This document shows positions 39,801 through 51,000 of a stretch of DNA of 64,000 bases, piece after piece. A model generated the notes under the pieces. That model was not told the origin of the DNA and ran no database searches. It worked only from the letters and a program-made list of their open reading frames with translations. Location: contig WBMZ01000356.1 of assembly GCA_013400975.1 (NCBI GenBank), forward strand, positions 62,001 to 126,000, given 5' to 3'. The stretch is from Atrichornis clamosus. Taxonomy: Eukaryota; Chordata; Aves; Passeriformes; Menuridae. Made by a program: the position numbers and the translations under genes. How positions within the stretch are numbered: position 1 is the stretch's first letter; every line of letters begins with the position of its first letter.

Positions 39801-42800
39801 TTTGGTTTACTTCAGTCAAAGGCTGAGTGTCCATACTGAAAATGTTTCAGTGTCTGTGATATTTCTACCCTAACTAGTGACTCCATACCATACACTGAAT
39901 TTCTAGGCCACCTAATCCCTCTGTGACCTAGTTTATACTGGAACTACTTCAGAAGACCTTTATATAGTGAAATTAATAATGCTGCCTAATGACTACTGAT
40001 ATTTGCAGAATTCTCTACCTACTGCTTTGACAGCAGCCATATCCAAAGCATGTCTGTACTGCACTGAAAACCACTTTGAATGTTGGTCTTCTCTACCTGG
40101 CTACTGAATTAAAAGTTCAAGAGATTGATCTGTGAAAATCTGTGGTGCCTGGCACCAATCAAGCAAAGAATGGTTGTTGAGTAAAGTGAGGTGGCTAAGG
40201 AATGTGTTGAAAAAGTCATGGTTATCCCATCTAAGTAAAACTGCTTTCCAAATATCTTGACAATGGAAAGAAATGGTTTTAAATTAAGTTAATTAAGCAC
40301 TGTGAAACCCCAGAGACAAAGGAAGTTTCATCTATTGGTGCTCTCCGGAGATCAAGTCCGCAGGACTCTTTTCTGTGAAAGAATGTATTAAAAAAGTATT
40401 TGCTTTAGGATACGCCTTGAGATAGGGAATGAGAACGGGATATTGCTGCAACCAACTCCAAGCAAGACAAGTTTCAGAGCACGTAGACTCAGTGCAGCGA
40501 AACCCAGCATTGTAGCCCAGAGAGTCTGCACAGAGTGCAGAGAACAAAGTGGTTCTCAGGGGAAAGGTGCCACGGAATTACAAGGTGCTATTTTATTTTT
40601 CACTCAGATCTTTACACCAATAAAGCTCCTGATAAAGTAAATGAAATAAAATGATCAAGTGCAGTAGTCAAACGACATGCTAGCTTGGTAAGATTGTTTC
40701 CCAGAGTAGCACCTGAAATATCGTAAAACTGCAAAACCACTACAGCCATGCTAATCCTGTGGTATGATTTATACGTTTTCTTGAAATGCATAATGTATAC
40801 ACAGTAACTGAACCAAGGTGAAACCGTAGGGGCCCTCAGCAGCCCAGTGAATTAATGCACCAGTAACAATCTACTGAATAATCGGTTCATCTTCTGCTAA
40901 GGCATGAGTGTAATTGTATTCAAGATCTTCTATGCTACAGCAGATGCTTTAGAGGCCTGGGACACAATATACCCACCTCCTGAAACTGTCATTAAAGCCT
41001 AGTCACATCCTGTTACACAAATGAACCATTCCTACTTTTTAATATTCACTTCAACTCATTCCAGTTTGTTTTGTTCAAGGCTGTAGCATCATTCTGGGAT
41101 ATGTTTAAGTTATTGGTATCATTCTTTCTGTACTACACAATGAAATTGTATGTATTTGGCAACAGACTCCTTGGACTTGTATTTTCAATAGTTTCATCTC
41201 TGTCACAAGCAGATTTTTTCCAAAAACCAAAGAAGCTCACATAATGCACTTTTTTCCTAACAACAGAATTACTATGAATAATAATTACTCTGCTGTGGCA
41301 GACAGAAGGAATCAAGTATCCTTCTGCATTAATGCAAACACTTAGGATCTGAGCCCTCCTGCCTCTAACAATTAGATTATCAAAGAGTTTCTCTCTAGAG
41401 AATTAAGCAGGAGCTGGCATAGCATCCATTTAGCCAGAGACCTGGACACGTTATTCACTTTGAAACTATTTGGATCATTTTGCAATGCTGTCCCTTCAAG
41501 ATTAAGAAGAACTTGTCTCCCTTGGGTAAATACATTCTACCTTCAGCAGAAATGCTTAAGGAGAGGCTCAGAACTGGAAGAGAGAGAATGATGAATGCTG
41601 GTCAGGAATTGTGTGAAGAAGGATTGGCCAGGCAGTGCACAAAGCCTTCCTCCCTGCATGCCAAGTGCTGTGTCTGGCTCTAGGGAGGAGTTTGGAAGTT
41701 CAACCGTTAAAATTGAAGGTATGAATGATGCAAGAAATCAGAAGTGGGAAGAAAAAAGTACTGCAAATTCAGAATAGATTTTAACCCCGCTGCACTGCAC
41801 TTTATTGAGCAGACTTGGTCACTGGGTCAATTCCATGGCTTCAGTCAGACTTACCCTGGGGCTTAAGTCTCAGTCTCTTCTGTATGGCAGCTTTTTGACT
41901 GCTTTACCTACCCCTTGTCATGACCTAGACCCCAGCCCTGGCCACAGCTCACCTTTCTCTTCACACAGCCCTTCTAACTCATGGCCCTGCTTCTGTCTTC
42001 AAGGAGAGTGAAAAGCAGCTACTTCTGTTGCCTGCCCTGAGGCACTGTCAGACAGCTGCCTCTTTTGCTGTGCACCTACACTGTTCAAATTCTGGAAGAA
42101 ATTCAGGCAGCTCAGGGGTTTGGACTACCTCAGACCTGCCAAACTAGTTAACATACAATTAAACCATATAGTGTTAGCGTGAGCAAAATCAGGCCAAGAT
42201 TGCTCTCAAAGGGAGAAAAAGGGGATAATGTAGGGGGAATAGCTAGGAGGTGAGGGGTTATGAGACAGTAAAGAGACTGTGACAGAAGTGGAAGAATTTG
42301 TCACTCAGCCCCTTCACACTGCACTCACACATTCCCAACTCCACCTCTAACAGCTGCAAATCTCACATTGCTCAGGATACAACCTAAAACCTTAGTTCTA
42401 TTTGCTAATTAATTTCTCCCAATCTAGTTTAAGCTTCTAAAATCACATGGGATATTTTTTCTTATCTATGCCACCTCCCTAGCTATATTTTTCCCGTTAC
42501 TACTTTTCCTTTTACAGTGTTGAGACAGGCAAACAGTTTTAAAAGCCTTACACTTCTAATAATGCAGCAGCTCTCACATGATATTCAAAGCAAAACAATC
42601 TCAATGCGTGAGTGTGTTGAACCAGCACTTGGAAACATTCAGCACCACTGTAATATTTTCCTTTGTTTTCAGGGAATGAAGTTTATGCAGAACAATACAG
42701 ACATCATTCTGAGCACAAACCACCTTAGCTCTAGTTCCTGTCTGACTAAGGATTTCTTTTAAACACAAAAATAAAACTACATCTGGATTTCAGCTGATCT

Positions 42801-43032
42801 GTTGAATAGGGTGGAGACTCACACAGGACAGATACTATTATTACAGCCCATCATGCAGTACTGATGTAAAAAGAGCTAGAATCATTAACCTCTAGTTGTT
42901 ATATATATAACAAAGACACAAACATTAATTCTGTGTGGGCACGAAGGTGGCTGGATACTTTTACCAATATCAAACTGAGTACTGCCGTAGGAGATGCAAT
43001 GTGAATATGTACATAGAAAACATCCACTAATT
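30893..43032. other. AT-rich intron, nothing recognised
   Basis: This 12-kb block leads down from the PTPRM exon. I see only A/T-rich low-complexity stretches (for example the GGAAAAAAAA repeat near 34458-34479) and no exon or named mobile element. The longest open frame (31544-31972, +, 142 codons) shows no family motif. Confidence 0.55.
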
Positions 43033-43039
43033 GCTCACC
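43033..43039 (-). other. PTPRM: 5' splice site (donor) of the PTPRM transmembrane exon
   Basis: On the minus strand the exon ends AAGAAAAG and the intron begins GTGAGC, a near-consensus U2-type donor. The last two exon bases (AG) are the start of an Arg codon. This agrees with the family sequence MKKRKLAKKRK continuing in the next exon, which I did not find in this window. Confidence 0.9.
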
Positions 43040-43171
43040 TTTTCTTCATTACCAGCACGACCCCCAAAAATATAATGACAAACAGCAAGATGCCTGCAAT
43101 GACTCCAGCAATTTTAACAGTGTGGTCAGTCTGCTTCTCCGGCTCTGGGTCCGGTTTTCGAGTGGCAGCCC
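43039..43171 (-). CDS. PTPRM: PTPRM transmembrane exon (internal exon of receptor-type tyrosine-protein phosphatase mu)
   Basis: This internal coding exon is 133 nt long: 2 nt finishing a split Gly codon, 43 full codons, then 2 nt of a split Arg codon. The peptide starts AATRKPDPEPEKQTDHTVK, which is extracellular stalk. A hydrophobic helix follows (IAGVIAGILLF, then VIIFLGVVLV), and it ends in the basic stop-transfer MKK(R). From memory of the family, QTDHTVKIAGVIAG and FLGVVLVMKK match PTPRM; PTPRK and PTPRT differ in the helix. PTPRM is a type I membrane phosphatase (MAM, Ig, fibronectin III repeats, helix, two phosphatase domains) that mediates homophilic cell adhesion and acts at cadherin junctions. 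This exon supplies the membrane anchor; the stalk just outside it is where shedding by ADAM-type proteases is described. The splice signals are good on both sides. Because 133 is not a multiple of three, skipping the exon would shift the frame. Only this part of the gene is present. Confidence 0.95.
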
Positions 43172-43206
43172 CTATGGAATCGATAAAAGAGGAAAAAGAA
43201 GAATAA
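43172..43206 (-). other. PTPRM: 3' splice site (acceptor) of the PTPRM transmembrane exon
   Basis: Read on the minus strand, a pyrimidine-rich run (CTTCTTTTTCCTCTTTTAT) leads to CCATAG directly before the exon's first base. This fixes the exon start at 43171 and gives a phase-1 junction in which one base of a Gly codon comes from the upstream exon. Confidence 0.9.
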
Positions 43207-46200
43207 AGGTGTTATTCTTTTGATGTTTATACACTTAACCTACCAATGTATTAGCCTTATCCAGGGCTAACAGATATCGATGCTTGGTCTTTTAAGAAAA
43301 AATCCTGCTTTCATATGCATTGTCAGGAATATAATTCTTCATATTGTTACAAGATATTTTGCAGGAGAACAACACAGGTGGGATATCACTGCCAGCCCTG
43401 ACCCTTTACAGGAGTCTCTTCACAGATTCACAAATTTCTGTATTTTTATTATCTATGCTACCTCCCTTTTCTTTCTGCCATTTAGAAACTTGCTAACAAC
43501 ACAATAACTATACTAAGCCTTTATCCAAATTTGATTTGCTGGAACATTTTCCTCAATTATTTTTCATAAATGAAGCTGTAATTCCATAACATATTAGCTT
43601 AAACACCTGGAAAAGTGAGATAAGCTCATTTACCATGCATTTTACCCACAATTGTTTTTTTACACAATAGACTGGTTTTTTTGCCTTTGGAAATCTAAAT
43701 CTAGGTCACATCTGGTAGGAAAAAAGACTCCTTCTAAGCAATTTATTCACAAAGTGGGAAGCAGCTGATGATCACACCACTGGCACCTACATTTAATATC
43801 TGTTTAAACGAGATAACCAGTGCCTTACAGCAGCTACTGTCTTAGCTCTTCCAGCTTCTCCATTTAAAAAAAATAACATCGTTTGTACTGTTTACTGTAT
43901 AATGTGATGGAACGTCAAATCCATGTCTGATGAAATATCCATTTCCCCTACTAAATGAGTTCAGGATGAAAAACATTAAGGAAGCAACATTCAATTCACT
44001 AAGCTGGTTTTATTTTTTTATGGACTTCCATTTTTTTAGAAAATCAAAACGTGTCAGCATTCATCAGCTGAGGCACCATGCCATACACTGGACACAGGGA
44101 TTTACGGATCGTGTTCCTACTATAGCTTTTTTGGGAAGGAAGAAGAAAGAGTAAAGCCTAAGTAAAGTGTAATATTTTAAGATCACATTCTTCTATCACT
44201 ATCTGGGTTTCAGAGAGGATTCTGAAAGCATCAACTGTATTTTACTTGTTTCTTCTCTTCCTTTTTCTGGAAAGAAAGCAAATTAATGGTCAATTTACAT
44301 GAAGAGATACTTTCTGAAAAATACAAAGAAAATACTTCCAATGTTTCTACTCTATTTTAAACAGGATATTCTAAGATGGAGAGTACTTCTGAGTGGCCAC
44401 AGTTACACTTTTGGCCTACATCATAAAACTCCTTGCCAGGAGGAATGCCAGAAAAACCTGCCATAAAAAGTGATAACAAAACATATCTGGAGCTAACTTC
44501 AGGAATTAGGTTCTTTGAAAAAATTCTGGCCGAGGTACTTTGCATGAGTGCTAAATCTGAGAAGATGATGTGCTGCTTGTCCCCGTGCCCAGTCCCACAA
44601 GAATATTAGTTTGATAGAAATACACACATACTATTCTGAATAAGTAAAATTCTTACTTTGTATGAACAAAGGCAACAAAATCTGGCTCTGTATTTTCTTC
44701 AATATAGAGCCTTAAAATTCCATTACAAACAGTATTATTTTTGTTTTCCTGTATCATACGTAAGTAATTTTGTTAAACTCTATATTGCTGTACTCTTCAC
44801 AGCATGCAAATGGCAGTAGATATTTAAAAGACATCCAGAGTATCTTCATGCAAAAAGCAGCTGTTGAGATGAACTTGGCACACAGAAAGCAGTGAATCAA
44901 GTATGATGCAAATGGTAAGTCGTAAGAAGGACTCAAAAAATTTGAGTTGGTACTACCTCTTCATTCAGTTTGCTTTTGTACTGCTGAAATTCTTCACAGT
45001 CCTGTGTGAATTCTGCTAACTCATATCATCCAGCATCGTAATCAAGAGCTGCTCCCCAACACTGACTCTTCCACGCATTTAATAAACATACCGGACAGCA
45101 TTTAATATTAAATCCTAAAGTGCATTAGCTATGACAAGCAGTGTCACTTTACTTCTCCCTGGTTTCTGTCTGATAGGTAGATGGTTTTTGAGTGATATTT
45201 GCCTCTCACCTCTTAATTACTTCTTAACTGACTGTTAACCCGAAGTTGCACAGGCAATTGCACCGGCACCATGGAGAGAAGGGTGAGCTGTGCCTGTGGG
45301 GATTGAGGCAACTGGGGGCAGTAGTTCTCAAATTCATTTTGCCTCCTGGTAAACTGAAATGCCAATTTGTGCATTTAGTTTTGTTTGTATATTTTCAAGA
45401 GAGAGCTGTAAAAGTACTATTGCAAGCCTGAAAAAAAGGTGCTGTGGTTTCTCTTTTACTCTGCTGTACTGATAGATGCTAAAAAAATGGAATGAAATGT
45501 AATCTTTCATCACAGAAACTGTCTTACCTATATGCTATTTTATCATGATGCTCTAGTCTTGGGGGTTTATTTATTTATGTTATTATTGTTGTTTCAAATA
45601 CTTTGTCTGACTCAGTAATTTTTAATTTTCTTGATTGCCCTGAGCTTTTAAGAATATACAGGTACAAGACTAATTCTGTGTCTCCAGTAAAATACTTGTA
45701 TTTAATGACAGTAGGTCATTAAATGGATGCCGACAACTGAGCTGTGCCCACTGCATTTTCCTCACAACACTGGAGCTAATGACTTATTTGGATTTTTTTT
45801 GTCTGTTTTACTTTTAAGCCGTTGATTCTACCCTTATATAGAGAAGACTGACTTCAAGCCTTGCACAATAACCTCACTTCTGTTTTCTTACTCAGACTGT
45901 CTGGGCTTGTGGAGCCAGAAGAATCAGGGCCAAACTGACACATACACTGTGGTGCACCTCCAGAAAGACAATAGGTCAGTAAAGGGCAGTGAGGGCAGGA
46001 CAGCTCAAGGGAGCTGCTCAGAAAAAAGAAAGGACAAGGAAATGTTTCCTGCCAGTTTAAAAAGGATTAAGGTGCTGACTTTGGAAAGTCTTTACTTGAT
46101 GAGAACAAACTAGACTGCTTCCTGGCAGAAGTGAAAAACAGAGATACAGTTATAGATAAACCCTAAGGTGCTGCAAAACCCAGCAAAGTATTTCCCCAGG

Positions 46201-47166
46201 CTTCCTTTGCTGAATAAAGTGGAAGGCAGTAACACTGCTTGGTTCTATACCCTTAGATATTTACTTTTAAAATTAATCTCAGCAACTACAATTTCCCTTT
46301 TACTTATTTCCTATTCTTTGTGACTCTCCCTACAGCAGCATTTAAAATGTGAAATGCACTTTTTTTCCTTCACTTAGAAAGAATGGCATTCAGGTGGCCT
46401 GATTTATGACTTTTCCTCACGCATCTTGTTTTGTTCAGTACTTTGCAAGGCCTAGTGATAAAATTTTTAAATATTATCCACAAAACACCTGAAGATAGTA
46501 TTTCACCTCCTTTTACTCTCAGACCTATTCCATTAACTTTTTCTTAACACTGGAATCTCCTTCTCTAAAGTTTAGTGATTACTCTGCCACTTCATGGCAT
46601 CTTACTTCCTCTTCAGATTGAAAACTGATATTCTAGTTGCTAATATTTAGTTTCTGTCACACTTTGAATTCTTAAACTACTTTGTGCAGTTAAATTTCTA
46701 TTTTGATACCATGAGTTAGAAGATCAGGTAAAAAAAAAAAATTCCTCTCTCTGAAGACTTCTAGTTCTGCCACTTCCATGGAAAATTTTCCTTTCCTTTC
46801 TCACTCAGAAGGCATAGGTATCATGTTATCATCAAGCTCAAAACTTCATAATCTCCCGTAGGTAGTTCATGGATAGAAAAGTTGGAGCAGAACTACTTTT
46901 CATTAAAATGGAAGCCCAGACTGTTTGTTGAATGAACTACCAAATAAAGCAAAATAATAATTCTTTTAACTTAGATGCAAGCACTGAATTGTTTTTCAAA
47001 AACTATGAAAATGTTTTCCAGTAGAAGAAATGGACCTCTACCAAACTCAATGAACACTCTGTAAATGAACACATTTTGGACTTGCTTTTCAATGTTTCTT
47101 AGTCCCTTCCAAAAACAATGTACGTAGAAATGACTGACCACTGTACAGAACAGAATGACCAATAAA
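43207..47166. other. AT-rich intron, nothing recognised
   Basis: No exon or clear repeat is seen. CAGTAGTTCTCAAATTC near 45319 faintly resembles a hAT-Charlie end but has no partner terminus. There is an A12 run at 46730-46741. Confidence 0.55.
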
Positions 47167-47706
47167 ATAACTGTCTTCGATTTGCAAGGCCTGGCTTTTG
47201 GTAGAGGGGGGCGGCTACAGGGGTGGCTTCTGTGAGAAGCTGCTAGAAGCTTCCACCACCATGACCAGCAGAGCCAGTCTCTGGCTGGCTGCAAAGATGG
47301 ACATGCTGCAGGCCAAGGCTGGGCCAATTAGAAGTAGCGGTAACACCTCTGTGGTAACAGATTTAAGAAGAAAATCAAAACAATGCCGGCGGCACAGTTT
47401 TAATTCCAGCCAGAGAAGAGGGGGAGAGTGAGAAGATGTGAGCAGAAAACAACCATGGAGACACCAAGGTCAGTTTGGACGGATGGGGACATGCTCTAGG
47501 TGCCAGAGCCGAGACTCCTCTGCAGCCCGTGGTGAAGGCCATGGTGAAGCAGCTGTGCCCCTGCAGCCCATGGAGGCCCATGGGAGTGCAGAGATCCACC
47601 TGCGTGGAAGAACCCATGCCGGAGCAAGTGGGTTCTTGCTTTCCTTGAAAGACTGCACTCCATGGAGGAGCGACCCATACTGCAGCAGCTTGAGGGGGGC
47701 TCTGCC

Positions 47707-47768
47707 CGTGGGATGGACTCACGTTGCAGCAGTCGCAGAGGGCTGTTACTCGTGAGATGGACTCACGT
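47707..47768 (+). repeat. Duplicated word inside the LTR
   Basis: CGTGGGATGGACTCACGT (from about 47707) recurs 44 bp later as CGTGAGATGGACTCACGT. Tandem sub-repeats are common in LTR U3 regions. Confidence 0.8.
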
Positions 47769-48011
47769 CGGAGAAGTTCCTGGAGAACTCTCTCCCTGCT
47801 GGGGAGGGACCCCACAGTGCAGCAGGGGAAAATGACAACTCTCCTGAGCAGCGAGAGCAGCCACAGATGATGGACTGACCAAAACCCCCATTCTCTGTCT
47901 CCCTGTGCCGTTGGGGTAGGAGGTAGAGCTGGGAGGAGGGAGTGAGTGGGAGAAGGTGTTTTCTAAGGGCTCATTTTACTTCTCATTATCCTGCTCTGAT
48001 TCTGTTAGTGT

Positions 48012-48017
48012 AATAAA
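48012..48017 (+). terminator. LTR polyadenylation signal AATAAA
   Basis: AATAAA lies about 90 bp before the 3' end of the solo LTR, at the position expected for the LTR's R region. It acts on the plus strand, opposite to PTPRM. Confidence 0.6.
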
Positions 48018-51000
48018 TTCACTTTCATATCTTTAAGCTTGAGCCTGTTTTGCCTGTGATCTCTCTTGGGTGCCTGGCATCCAGCCAGGGTCAACCTATG
48101 ACAATAACCCTGGCTCAAAAGTCTGGGAGCTGCTGGTTATACTTGCAAAGAAAGGAGTAAGATTAAAGCTGTTACTAGTAAAAACCAGCTATAGGTTGTT
48201 TTGCCTAATACAGTCTCTAAAAAGTCCCCACATTTCTTCTACTTGAGTCAACAAATAATCCCTTCCATTAATTAACTAGACCAGTCTCATTTTATTTTTC
48301 CCACTCAAGGCTGATCATAGCTGCTGCCTTCTGTACTTCCTCTCTGCAGCTTTACACTCTCAAAAGGTACTTGCCTGGTAAGTCACTGGCAAGCCTTTCC
48401 AGCTGCATTTGATCCACAGGTGTTCCAGTGGCTGATGTAATGGCTAACTTTACAAGGCTTTAAAGTAATAACACAGTTAGTTCAGATCATCCTGTTTTCC
48501 AGTCAAACTTGAAACTAACTTTTTGAGTTAGTAACTAGTCTGTGATTTTTTATGCAGGCAGTGCAATTCAACTATCACATCTCAGCACCTACTTCTGAGT
48601 TATTTCACAGAGTGAGTCAGGAAAATGAAACATTATACCCCTGTGTGACAGTTGCACTGTGATTAGGTGGCAGAAATCATGCAAAATGGTCCAGGGCAGG
48701 AGGGAGGCAGAGAGGTATGATGCTTCCTTGGAACACCCATCACTAGGATCCTATTGTCCCTGCCACCAAGTGAGAAGACTGAAAAGAACAGGGAACTTGG
48801 CTTTAAAGACTCTGCTCACGCTCTCCAAGGACAACACGAATTACAAAGGCTACTATCATTATTACTCTCTTTTATTTGTATGATAGTTGGAGCTAGAAGC
48901 TGTAAGTCAGACTGGGAGCCCCACTGTGCTAAGAACAGAGCAGGCACACAGCTAAGCAATCTTTGCCACTAAAAGCATATTACCCAGCTGAGCTAGGCTG
49001 TAATAGGCAGGTGTAGCAATCACAGGTGGAAGGGGGAGGCGAAAACCCCAAAGAAGATGCATTTGCAACACCCAAGTAAAGGAATACTTCTATCCTTCCT
49101 GTTCTTTTAGCTAGTTGGTATCACTCAGCATTTCCAGTTAGCACCACAGTAAAAACAGATCTTCAGGAGTGATTTGAGGGGCAGACTAATGTTTTTATGG
49201 ATGATGCTGGTTGGGGTGTTCCAAGAAAGAAGCAACATAAAGGTTCATAAACAAAAAGGTAGAAAAAGCACAGTTGCCAAAAGTAAAGGGCTGGGATAGA
49301 AAGCAGTATGACAAAGTAAGGAAGTACACTAGGAAGTCTGTGCTAGTATGAAAACGGGTGCTCCACAGAGGTAGGTCCTTATGAATGTCAAATGACCAAC
49401 AGGAAATCCAGTCCTGTATCACAAACTGCAAAACACACCTGAATGGGGCAGTAGTGCAAAATGTCCAGTTTCCTCCAGAAATTTCCTCAGCAATTCTACC
49501 TTCATCTCACCCATGACTGCAGAAAACAGTACCCTGATTTTTAAATCTGTAGCAGAAGCATTACTGATGTTGTGGAACGACAAGCCAGTCCAACATGCTT
49601 TTATTTGAGTTTCAAGTTCATTCCAGATGCCAGGATTTGAGCCTGTCTTGGAGAAGACCCAAAACACATACAGATTTGTAGATGAAATGAATTACCACCC
49701 TGGCTATTCTGTTTATACTGTAAGTGACTGGCATTCAGTCCTCATCTGCTAGCCAGCATGTATTCTGCTAACAAAGTCTTTGTTTTATTACTCCTGGTAG
49801 AACTCCAGCTAAGAGAGAGAGCTCTCCCTTGCCATCCTCATTGTTAGCTTTCCAATCAGTGTTCCTCATTCTCCTTTGAAACTGCAGGTTTTTGTCCATA
49901 TGGTAGAAGTTACGAGGTGTTCTTGGGCAGGCTAAACTTTGTGCCAGAAGGTGGTTTTCATCAGCATTTTTTCAGTGTTCTCTCTTTACCCCATGTCTTG
50001 AATATATTAGTTTTGCAAATGTCACAAGAGTAAAGTCTGTTCACTTCTCTTTTACAGTATTTTTTCCTTTCCATTCCTGGTTTCTTTAGGAAATGCTTGT
50101 GTATGCTTTTTCTACATGGCAGAGATTGTGTTTTCCTTCTGTTTTGCTAAGCACAGGAGCATTGAAATCAATGCAGTCTGATTTTCCCTCCTATGATGTG
50201 CTCACCAAACTATTTTTTTAATGTCTGGGAAAGAGGGTAAGCAGCAGCATATACATTTTAGCAGGAGAGTATTTTTTTTCCAATTTATGATCATCGTCAA
50301 AATACATATTGCTGTGTACAGATCCTCTTTTCCTAAAAAAAGTTTTCTGTACTTCCAAAAGACAGCCATGTTGACTTGGTATATTTTTTATTTGGTGTTT
50401 TTTAAATGCAGGAAAAAATCGACTTTTTAGAAGGTCTGTGGTAAGAAGGGACTATCAAAATAAGGCTCTGCTATGTAACAATAGTTATGAATTATTAATT
50501 TTGTTTGTGATATTCTTTAGGAAAATGTAAATAGAAGTGACAAAGAACTGCATGAAAAGACATGCAAAGAACTATTTCACTGGTGAATATGACTCATTTA
50601 ACTGACTGTCAAATGAACGGTATCTCTCACTGGTTCATGATTCATGTTGGTCCATGTGAGCAGAAAGACTTTTTTGGTTAAACATCTGTGTTTCTGGTTG
50701 TCAGGAATAGTAACATTCTTTACAAAACATGCCTAAAACACATGAAGTTCCTGGTTTGACACATATCTTTTGGTCTCATCACAATCTGTTTTTAACAAGA
50801 CTGTAATCCAGACCACCTAGACTAGATTTTTCTGGAGACTGTTTTTAAAAAAAGTCTTAAAAGAAAACAAGTAAGCAAGTCTTGATAAACAGCTCATTTG
50901 CTTCTTTGAAACAAAGCTACAACCTTTCTGTTAGCTCTTCTTTTCCCTTTTCTTTTAATCAAAGAAATTTAAATAATTAAAATTCATAAAAACTTTCCTC

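Larger units (their letters stand above)
1..43038 (-). other. PTPRM: PTPRM intron downstream of the transmembrane exon (partial, at least 43 kb)
   Basis: Everything below the exon is intronic with respect to PTPRM. I looked for the next exon by its expected peptide (KLAKKRKE, QEMTVMVNSMDKSYAEQG) and saw no match, so the intron appears to run off the left edge. It holds CR1 copies, one probable LTR, microsatellites, an old LINE relic and one GC-rich island, each listed separately. Confidence 0.8.
47172..48103 (+). mobile_element. Solo LTR of an avian ERVL-type endogenous retrovirus with exact 5-bp target duplication
   Basis: The element is 932 bp, starts TGTC and ends GACA, and is flanked on both sides by ATAAC (47167-47171 and 48104-48108). 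A 5-bp duplication fits ERVL-type (class III) integration. The 3' part has the expected LTR layout: AATAAA at 48012-48017, then TTTAAGCTTGAGCCTG, TTTTGCCTGTGATCTC and GGCATCCAGCCAGGGTCAAC, which I recognise as the end of avian ERVL-family LTRs. There is no internal viral sequence, so it is a solo LTR left by LTR-LTR recombination. It is GC-rich, and frames open inside it (up to 146 codons) are not genes. It lies antisense to PTPRM, so its promoter and poly-A signal point against the host transcript. Confidence 0.92.

Noticed and set aside
45319..45350. CAGTAGTTCTCAAATTC, similar to a hAT-Charlie terminus
   Set aside because: No opposite terminal inverted repeat or 8-bp target duplication was found nearby.
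47375..47815. 146-codon minus-strand frame and overlapping plus-strand frames
   Set aside because: They lie wholly inside the solo LTR and result from its GC-rich sequence; no protein family is recognisable.
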